A stretch of DNA of 64,000 nucleotides, from the NCBI GenBank assembly GCA_963969365.1, contig OZ017751.1:2728001-2792000 (forward strand), read 5' to 3'. A program made the translations under genes and the position numbers. Source of the DNA: Asterochloris sp. CNOR1 (Eukaryota > Chlorophyta > Trebouxiophyceae > Trebouxiales > Trebouxiaceae). Below the pieces are notes generated by a model. The model was not told the DNA's origin. It worked only from the letters and a program-made list of their open reading frames with translations, and searched no databases. Shown piece after piece: positions 55,429 to 64,000 of the stretch (position 1 is its first letter; each line of letters starts with the position of its first letter).

Positions 55429-58400
55429 ATGGTCTCCCTGGCCCTGGGAGACCTGCAAGCGGCCTACAATGCCGGTCGCACTTCACCTTCTGAGGTCGTG
55501 AAGGGAGTGGCATCGCAGTTGAAAGGAGATGTGGCATTTCTCTCCTTGACCCCCATGGAAACTCTAATGGAGCGGTGCAGGTGTGCCGCCACAGCATATG
55601 CAGCACACCCTGTGCTGCAGCGCTTCTTGGACAGGCCTGTTCAGCCTTCAGTGCCATAGGCCCCTCTCCCCACAAGGGACATGAGCTCTGGCTAGCTGCA
55701 GGGCTCTGGAGCAGCAGCCCGCATCGCACAGAGGGGCATTGTGGGGGGTGCCCTTTGCAGTGAAGGACAACATTGATGTTGAAGGGCATGCCACAACCGC
55801 GGCCTGCAAAGCCTTCACCTACCAGCCTCAATGCAGCGCTGCAGTGGTCCAGGCTCTCATAGATGCAGGCAAGACACTGCCAAGCTGCTTCCTGAGAGCA
55901 TCTCTGTTCGCACAAACCACGCTGAGAGCTCTGAACCCAAAAGGAAGTCTTTTCAATTGCCCTCAGCCCCCCTCTGCATCCACTGGCTTGCAAAGTCAAG
56001 CAGTGCATGTTTACTGCTATTGGACAGGGCAGCAAAACTCTGACAGGGAGGTGAACGAAGGCGCACTGTCCATGGCCTCGGACTCCACTGCTGCTTACTT
56101 GCAGTAGCCACAGTGACATGCTGACGGCTCCGGGGGAGTCAAGCAGCTGTCTGACTTGTTGGTGTCAGAAGCTGCAGCTTTGCACTGCTGGTTCCTACAG
56201 GAGGAGTGATGGTAGGCAAGACCAACATGGACCAGTTTGCAGCTGGCCTCGTGGGCACACGAACCCCCTTTGGCACTGCCCGCAATGCCTTTGACGACAG
56301 GTCAGTGCCAGCTCTTGTAAGGCCGGCTGTCCCTACAAAGCCTGCTCGGTACTGGCTTTGCCACAGCTTGCCACTCTCACAAGAGCCAGCCCTGCCAGAG
56401 CCTGGTGTCCTGTAGAAACAAGTGCTCCACACCTGGCTCTGCAGCAGCCATCATCATGTGGCTGCAGTGACCTGCCAAAGACTGCAAGCAGGCACGGCAG
56501 CTGGCAGGTGTTGCGTGCACCCATACCGAGGTTGCAGCCTTCCTAAGGGCTTCCACCTGAACATCATGGCTGCTCAGGCAAAGCCAACTGCTGGCCTGCA
56601 GGTTCATCCCTGGGGGGTCCTCGGCAGGCTCAGGGTCTGCAGTGGGACGGACCCTTGTCAGCTTTGCGCTGGGCACAGACACAGCAGGATCAGGTGGGGC
56701 TCAGGTACTGGCTGCCCACCAGACTGCAGTTGCCATGCTTCTGTGTGTGCTCATGTACAGAGCATGCAGCCATGTCCCTCAAGATGTGTCTTGCAGCAGG
56801 ATCAGAAGGTCCCTTAGGCGGGCCTCAAGCACGCTGCCTTCATGGAGTGCTATGCACCATGGCAGCGCGGCACCACGCTGCAATGCAGGTGTCACGCATC
56901 ACTGGGGCTTAAGCGGGCTGATCATTAAGCGCTGTGCCCACCTGCAGGGGCCCATCCTGACTGCTCGGAATGCGACTGCTCAGCTGCCACCGTACGTTCA
57001 GACACCAAGCACCCCGGCAGGCCGACCACAGACCAACAACATGTGTGCCTCTGCAGGGCGTATTCCGGCTGGCCTGAATGGCTGTGTGGGCATTAAGCCC
57101 TCTGTGGGCAGGCTGAGCAACCAGGGCCTGGTCCCAGCAGCCGCCTCTCTGGACTGCATCACCTGCTTTGCTCGCAGCGTGAGGGACGCCGCCACAGTGG
57201 TCCGCATCATGCAGGTGAGTCATGCATGGGGGCAGAGGGCTGTACTGCCTTCAGAACACACGTGGCTGCATTTTGCAGATGCCGTATCCGTAGCCAACCT
57301 GATGGCGATGCTGCCTGAATGTCAGGCATTGAGCAGGGCAGCTTCGGACACTGCACAGCTGCAGTTCCTGGAGTCTGCGTGAGGGTCTGATGCTCCACCG
57401 CACGGAGGGGGCAGCATGCTTCAGGTGCAGCGACACAGAGAGGGCTAGCTGCTCAGGACCTGCAGGAGATGGGTGTGCGGCATCAGACAGATGCACCTTG
57501 CTGCGTCGGTCTGCCCTGTATGCTTCTTAGTCCAGATACATGCTGCAGGAGGCAAGCAATAGGCTGGCAGACCCCACCTGCAGAACCCCAGACAATGCAA
57601 GATACAGCCGCCGCTGGGAGGGGGAGCCCTTCACCTTTGGGATACCCTCGCCCCAGTTCCTGGACTTCTCAGGACCTGGGGGTGTCCTTACAAAAGATTG
57701 TGAGTGTCCTTGCCCCACCTCACCACCAGTACTGTGCCTGGTGGACTGCAGCACCTGTGGTGCCACGGGGCATATGTACAGAGACATGTGAGCCTGCCAT
57801 GCCTCATTAGCTCAATTTGCATCTGCTTACTGCAGTTGGACATACCAGTCCAGGCCGGCATCAAGCTGCAGCACTGGCTCTGCATCAAAAGCACATTGTG
57901 TCTTGCCTGCGTGCAAGCAGCTGCCGTACCTTGCATGCCGATCATGCTGCGCTGTGAGCCCCTGCGACCAGAGCAGTCATTCCACTGCCAGGTCAACCTG
58001 CCATGCATGCTGGCGTCGCCCATGCAGCAAGTGCCTGCCTGGCCTGTAAAGGACGTGTGCGCACTCATCGTGAGCTTCAAGCTCACAGCATGCCTCACAT
58101 TGTTGGTGCAGTGTATGAGCGCCTCTTTGGCGAGGCCGTTGCCCAGCTGAACAGTCTGGGTGGAACCCAAGTGGACATTGACTTCACTCCCTTTGCCGAG
58201 ACAGCTGCCCTGCTCTATGAAAGCTCTTTTGTGGCAGAGCGCTATGCCGGCATCCGTGCATTCCTGGAGCGGGCCAGTGGTACAGCCAATGGCCTGCGTG
58301 ATGACCACCCCAAGACCAGGGTGGGTGCTCGGGACTCCAGCACTACAGACTGCCATGCATCTGGGGCAGGACCCCGCCACCAGTCCGGGCTGCATGGCAT

Positions 58401-60166
58401 TGGCGTCTTGCCTGCGCTCTGCGTTGCGCAACAGCATGCTGACGCTCCTCATCTGGCTTATTCACCGTGAATTGCGGTTGTGAAGGCTGAGGATCTGTCT
58501 TTGACCGCTCTGGCACTCCATGCCCGAGAGCGCACTTGCGTCCAGCAATTGTTGGACCATGTTTTGCACGTCCTGCAAAGCAGATGTTGACTCAGGAAGG
58601 CTGCATAAAGTCAAGAGTGGCACAGCATCCCCAGCAGGAGCCACGAGTCACCTTCCTGGTAGGCTGGCCTGCCCTGCGTGCAGAAGAAGCGGCACCTGCA
58701 CCCCGGCGACATCCTGCAAGACCCCCGCCTGGAGAGGGTGTTGGGCGCCATCCTCTCTGGTGCCCCCAACTTTGTGGCTGCAGATGTCTTTGAGGACCTG
58801 GCAAAGCTGCGCGTCCTGCAGGTGCGCAGCAAAGGTCGAGTAATCGAAAGCACCTCAAAGAGCTTGCCCTGTATTGTTGGCTCTTCTTTAGGTTTTACAC
58901 ACCTGCTACATCTGCAACACTCATGGATACCTTGCTCCCCTCTGGCCCTGCTCCCTACCCTTGTCCTTCTGTGTGAACCAGACCAGGTACACAGCGTCAG
59001 GCTGCATGGCCGGTGCTCGCAGGCTGCGTTGAGAGCACCAGTAGCAAGTTCAACCCTTTGCCTTGGAGGAGCCTGACAGCATCTGCCTCAGCTGCAGATT
59101 GCCTGCTCACCTGTCCTGCCACCTGCCAAGGTGTGCCCCACAATTTTGCAAAACAGGTTCCTCAAGTGCTGTCTTTGTGCAGTCCGCACCCCCTCACTCG
59201 CCGGCATGGGTGCTCCATGTCTTTCAACTTCATGGCGGAGTTGATACATGCCTGTGTTAAGCGCTGATGTTGTGCAGGCTGCAGCCCGCGTCCAGATGGC
59301 CAAGGTAGATTGCCTGCTGGTCCCTACAGCCCTGCACCACTACACCGTGAAGGAGATTGAATTAGAGGAGAGGCCTGCTGAGCAGGATGACAAGCCAGCC
59401 CAGGTGAACAGTGTCCTGTACCAAAGATGGGGGCTCACAAATTATGCAGTCTCAGCAAAGGCAACACGTCCAGTACCTAGGGTCTCTGGCTGATGGAGCA
59501 AGCCTGGGTGTGGCTGCGAATGGTTGCCTGTCGCCCACAACTGGTTGCCTCACGTTGGCATGTCAAGCCAGGGGCTTCAGGCAAGCAGAGGGGCCAGGGC
59601 AGTACTACTACCTGTACGTAGCTGACACCCCAAAGCAATGCCCACAGCCGGCGGATAGCTGACAAGCAAAAGCAGCGCCAGTGCATGCAGCCAGCTGGAA
59701 GCCAGACCAACTCTGATGCCTGCAGGTGACGTGGAAAAAGAATGCCAAACTGGGGAGGTTCACCAACTTTGTGAACCTGTTGGACATGTGTGGCGTGGCT
59801 GTTCCCAGCGCCATTTACACCCACCCAAAGCTAGATCCCGAAACGCTGCATGGTGAGCCCTGCAGCTGCTGCACCTGCCATCTTGGGCAACATCTTGAAG
59901 CCTTATGAGCTAGGCCCTGCAGCTGCTGTCTGCTGCCTCATGTGGTGGCTGCACTGGCTGTAGGTGAAGCGAAGCAGCGAGGGGTATATTTGGCTGCGTC
60001 AGGCGATCCCACTCCAAAGCTGCCTTTTGGCGTCACATTCATCGCCAACTCCTGGCTTGATGAGTGGCTTTGGGGGCTGGCAGAGCGCTATCATGATGTC
60101 TCTGGGCTTGGCTGTGGGCCACATGAGCACTTGAAGGTTGACCAGTCAGCGTCCAACTCTCTCTGA
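55429..60166 (+). CDS. DUR2: Allophanate hydrolase (amidase-signature enzyme of urea degradation)
   Basis: Eleven exons (55429-55580, 55732-55868, 56201-56300, 56602-56693, 57057-57214, 57549-57681, 58112-58320, 58684-58821, 59278-59403, 59726-59852, 59964-60166) join to 524 residues. The enzyme splits allophanate to CO2 and ammonia, the second step after urea carboxylase. The amidase triad is visible: Lys in GVPFAVKDNID, cis-Ser in GGSSAGSGSAVG and nucleophile Ser in GTDTAGSGRIPAG. VGKTNMDQFAAGLVGTRTPFG and LGRFTNFVNLLDMCGVAVPS are typical of allophanate hydrolase rather than other amidases. The extra C-terminal domain of AtzF-type enzymes seems to be lacking. Intron 2 (55869-56200) has a GC donor. 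A urea carboxylase gene is not adjacent within the window. Confidence 0.92.
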
Positions 60167-60879
60167 ACTGCTGTTGGTCGCAAGTGTGCGCCCTCCGGCA
60201 GAGAAGATGCTACCAGGGGTGGGCAATTGTTGTTCCTGGTTGTTCTGCTTGTGATATCCCCTTGTGCCTAAGTTGAACAGTCTGCTGGTGCTGGCGATCT
60301 GGTTATGCACCTCAGTGATGGCCTCGGCAGCTTACATGAAGTCATGCACCTTCAGAGGTGAGAAGTGTCAAGGCCTTCATATCAGTGTCCCTGGGAGGCA
60401 GACTCCCATGCTGGTAGCATGCCGGGTGTCTGTGTGGTCACTACTTTTCAAATGGTACACAGTCAGCCTGTGCTTTGGTGAAGTACATGAAAAACTGCTT
60501 TGCGAAATTTCCCAAATATGGGCTGCTGCTAATAGAACAGAGCTTCACAGAGGACAGCCCTGCACCCTGGACGATAGGTGTGCAGGGACCTTGCATACAC
60601 ACAGTGATGGTTATTTCCTTGTACAGGGCTCACAAGGCCCCGTGCACAGCATGGACATGCACAGAGCTCAGAAGCAAAGAGAGGCAGAGCAGGCAGGGCC
60701 TGGAGGCGCAGGCCTGTGTTGGAGGTCTGGCTCATTGCCCTTCAGGCACCAAGCCTGAAGAATTTGCCCATACTAAGCCAGGGAAGGTGGCAATTCGGCG
60801 TCAATGTGGGTTCAGGGGATGGGGAGGGGGCGCCAGCACAGCAGCGCACGTCTGCCCATGTCTAGGATCTAGGGGGGTT
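60167..60879. other. Convergent intergenic region
   Basis: About 710 bases between the stop of allophanate hydrolase and the stop of the minus-strand coiled-coil gene. It probably holds the two 3' UTRs. Open frames crossing it lack family similarity. Confidence 0.45.
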
Positions 60880-63800
60880 TCATGGCACCTCCTGAGGGTT
60901 TGGAGGGCTGACTGGTCTTGCTTGGGTATCGCCTTGTGGCAGGCTTTGCGGGTAGGTTGGCCCCTGATGCTGGGACCTGGTGGGCGTGTCTGCTGAAACA
61001 GCCGTCTCGTGAGGCTGTGGCTCCAGATGCTGGGATCCAGCAGGCGAGCCTGCACCTGGCGCGGCAGGCTCGCAGCCAGGGCTTCCCGTAGGCGGGGCTG
61101 TGCTGTCATGCGATGCAGCCTTGACCATAGGCTGCTGCACAGGGCTCACGAGCGCTGCAGTTTGCGACTCGTCAACAGGTGACCCACCCTGAGATGGGTT
61201 AGTGACCACAGGGCCCTCACTGGAGGTGCTCAAGACCTCCACTGCTGCGGGGCTGCCAAAAGCCTCCTGTGGAATGATTGGCCCCTGCTGCTGGGGTGAT
61301 TGTGGCGCAGCCTCACTGCCCTCTAAGGCGCCGCTGCCTGTCAGATTGATGGCACTGCCCACCTGCTGCTGTGAAGCGGCAGCTGCTGAGCTGCCAGCAG
61401 CCCCTGAGGACTGCGTAGGCTGCTGCAAGGCAGCAGCTGCCTCACGCTCCAAGCTCACATCGGTAGAGCCAGAGTCAGTTTTGGCTGTGCCATCAGCGTC
61501 AGCAGGCTGCACCTGCAGCAAGGGCGCAGCAGAAAGCCCTTGCTGCGACCCTGATCCTGGTGCGCCGTCATGTGCCCCTGCTGTAGGCGCAAGGTCGCCG
61601 ACAGGGGCCCCTGCCGCAGTCTGTGCTGCAGTCTGTGCGCCCGTAGCCGGCAGCTCAGCTCCCAGACTGGCCACGAGAGGCTGGCTGCTGCTGGCAGCGT
61701 CTGTGGGCAACTCTGCAGTCTGGACGGGAGGCGAGTCCCCCAGAGCTGTTGCGTGGGAGGCAGACAGCCGTGCCAATGTGACTTCCAGCCACCTCATCCT
61801 GCAGCAAGGAGTGTGAGTCAGGCACTTGCCGTGTGCGAGTAGTCAGTGCTCCATCTGTCCAAGAGCCTTGTGGCCTGAGCAGCCCACGTCTGTACAGCGC
61901 CGGCCAGACTGACAACAGATGCGTACCTGGCTGCAGCAGTGTGGCCTGAGGCATCCCAGTACTTCCCCGACCCAAGACATCATCTGGGAGACCAGTGCCT
62001 CTTCTCCATGCTGATTCACAAGCAGGCTCATGCCAAGCCCAAGCACGCATGGCCCCATCAACAATGGGCAGCTGAAGCTCAAGATTCAGGGCTGGGGTCT
62101 GTGAATGTGCATGGGACCTGCTCCCTGCTCTCTCCTCCCCCCCCCTACCCTGGGTCTGTTCCCTTGCTCCTCTCGAAAGCCATTTTCCAATGGCAAAAAC
62201 AACATTGGCAGACATGCTCCACATCCAAAGAAGCTGAGGGTCCAGTACTCCAGTCGTGCTCACAGCAGATGTGGAGTGGGACCACGGGTGAATCCCCACC
62301 CCCGCAGCACATGGGGTCAAGAGCGGCAGTCTGATAGGAGCTCTGGTGTCAATGGGGCCGTGAGGGTTCAATCTACCCCAGCAGCACAGTGCAAGCAGGA
62401 GGAGGTCACAGAAAGCGGGTCAGCCTGACAGGATGCCTCTCAGCCCCTGGTGGCTGGCAACAGCCATGCAGTTTGGGCGCCAAGGGGGGGAGTCTCACCT
62501 CCCCTCATATGCCGCAGCCTGGCGCTTGCGCTCAGCCAGCTCCCCGTCCAGGTGGGTGAGCAGCTTATCCTTGGCAGCCAGGGCCTCCTGGAAGCGCTCA
62601 GCCGCCACTGCCAGCCCCTCTGCACCACCTGCCGTCTGGGCAGCGGCAGCCCCCTGCAGCAATGGAGGACAGGTTGTGAAGAGGCATGCAGCTACCAGTG
62701 GAGCTGCCAGTGCCAGCCACTGCATCGCCTGCTGCCTGTGTGATGGCAGACCCCTGTAGTGCAGTTCTGTGTGGATGCATACATTCAGCAGACACTGCCA
62801 GCCTGTCTGCGGTGCATGCCCCCAGGAGAGTGGCTGCCCCCTGCCAGAAGGTTTTGCAGGATTGTGAAAGCGGCTGCATGCCGCGTGCATGTGAGCTAAT
62901 GTACACACAGCGGTGCAGGCAGACACAACATCAGACTAAGCTGCAGGCGACCTCAACTGCATGCGCAGAGAGTGCTGGTGAGCAGCTGCAGAGCATACCT
63001 GTCCTACTTGCGGTCTCCTGAGCACAAGCTGCCCCTCTACCAGCTCCATAATGAGGCCACCCATGGGTTGCATCCAGCGCACCTGAGCTGCCTGCCCTCG
63101 TCCTGGCACCACCACGCTCCCAGCTTGGGTGGAACCTCCTGCCCAAGCCGCCAGCCCGACCACGCTCCCCTGCACCGCTGGCACAGACACCGAACGCAGC
63201 AGCCCGCTGGCACTGGGGCCGCCCGAACCAGAGGGAGCGCTCCTGTCAGGGCTGAACCCTGTAGGGTCTCGCCCCGTGAGAGCGCTGCGTGCGCACTCCA
63301 GCGCAATCTGGGAGGCCAGCTCGCAGCGCAGGCGCGCATTCTCTATCTCAAGGGACTCGCCAGCAGCAGCGGCCTGAAGCAGACAGCACATGCATGTGAG
63401 CCTGACACCAGCCTGATCCCTTGCCAGTCACCCCATGACACTGCCAGCTTCGGATGTTATATGTGCTGTAATGTTGCACGATCCCAGCTCAACTTTGGAG
63501 ACTGCCAAGCACCCCTTAAGGCACCCTGCAAGGCATCATGGAAGCTCCGGATCATGAGCAGGCGGCAGCCCACAGAATGCAGTGTGCCTGCAAACTCAGG
63601 CTTGCCGCACCTGTGTCGAGCAAACAAACAAAGTTGAAGGCATGCGCACCTCCCTCTGCTGCCTTACACTGTCTAGCAGTTCACTTGACTTTTACAGCAA
63701 CATCTACATGTTGACCTCAACAGCAAAGTTTATGTGTTGACTTACCTGCTCTGAACCCTCTTCCTCTGTAGCAGGCCCCAGTGCCTCCTCCTCCTGGGTG

Positions 63801-64000
63801 GGGGCGCCAGCTGAGAACGGCGTGCCTCTCGGGCTGCTTGACGCCGCGCGGGCTGTTGGAGAGAGACTGGGCGAAGACCTCTCCATCTGCCCTGGCAGGG
63901 GCTGCAGGGCCTGGGAGGCAGCCACGTCGCAAGAGGATTGCCCTGCTGGGGTCCCAGCGTCCTTGAAAGGCAGGCTCACTGCCACAGAGGCCTGCAGGGC
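60880..64000 (-). CDS. Coiled-coil and low-complexity protein, 5' end beyond the right edge
   Basis: Visible exons are 63991-63746 (S/P-rich, with an acidic TQEEEALGPATEEEGSEQ end), 63373-63083, 62653-62499 and a last exon 61798-60880. Exon 63373-63083 starts with a coiled-coil stretch (ESLEIENARLRCELASQIAL) and continues G/S/V-rich. Exon 62653-62499 is a second coiled coil (FQEALAAKDKLLTHLDGELA). The last exon encodes about 305 residues rich in S, P, Q, G and A and ends PPNPQEVP with a stop at 60880. There may be more exons between these. The pattern suggests a structural or scaffold protein. I do not recognise a family, and one or more N-terminal exons are missing. Confidence 0.6.

Noticed and set aside
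1-64000. tRNA, rRNA, CRISPR array or a prokaryotic operon
   Set aside because: No cloverleaf with a T-loop consensus, rRNA core or regular repeat-spacer array was noticed, and the genes are spliced eukaryotic genes.

Overview
This is nuclear DNA of a green alga. It is GC-rich and very intron-dense: most exons are 30-250 bases, and introns nearly all end in TGCAG. Gene content is plant-like (MAP70, starch synthase, NHX-type antiporter, plant-type cytosolic GluRS with an N-terminal GST-like domain). A free-standing allophanate hydrolase points to a chlorophyte rather than a land plant, because chlorophytes degrade urea through urea carboxylase/allophanate hydrolase. I favour a trebouxiophyte-like chlorophyte, but that is inference. 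I see no rRNA, tRNA, CRISPR or intact mobile element. All exon borders were placed by eye from reading frame, splice signals and family similarity.

Layout. 0-1.1 kb: the last exon of a WD40 gene and a two-exon CDK inhibitor (CDI) gene (+). 1.6-8.2 kb: a MAP70-like microtubule protein (-). 8.6-12.1 kb: phosphatidylinositol synthase and the complex I subunit NDUFS8 (+), only 98 bp apart. 12.3-19.4 kb: CDT2/DTL (-), the substrate receptor of CRL4-Cdt2. 19.4-21.8 kb: repeats and no gene I can support. 21.8-25.3 kb: a NUMOD3-motif protein (-). 25.5-32.3 kb: cytosolic glutamyl-tRNA synthetase (+). 33.2-35.6 kb: an LRR protein (+). 35.9-40.3 kb: TMCO1 and DDRGK1 (-), both ER membrane proteins that work near the translocon/ribosome. 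40.8-43.2 kb: an unknown signal-peptide protein (+). 43.4-49.0 kb: a starch synthase of the III/IV clade (-). 49.8-50.2 kb: a small orphan gene (+). 50.8-54.6 kb: an Na+/H+ exchanger (+). 55.4-60.2 kb: allophanate hydrolase (+). 60.9 kb to the right edge: a coiled-coil, low-complexity protein (-), cut by the window.

The genes are mostly unrelated housekeeping functions in mixed orientations, as expected of a compact eukaryotic genome. Loose themes are cell-cycle control (CDI, CDT2), the ER (PIS, TMCO1, DDRGK1) and closely packed gene pairs (PIS-NDUFS8, DDRGK1-TMCO1).

The most notable observations are: a CDK inhibitor whose cyclin-binding RxLF and CDK-binding WxFD motifs are spaced exactly as in animal p27; about one intron in ten using a GC rather than GT donor; tandem repeats that duplicate splice junctions in several genes; a GSQTAR repeat array in MAP70 with a relic copy inside an intron; and a possible dicistronic PIS-NDUFS8 unit.
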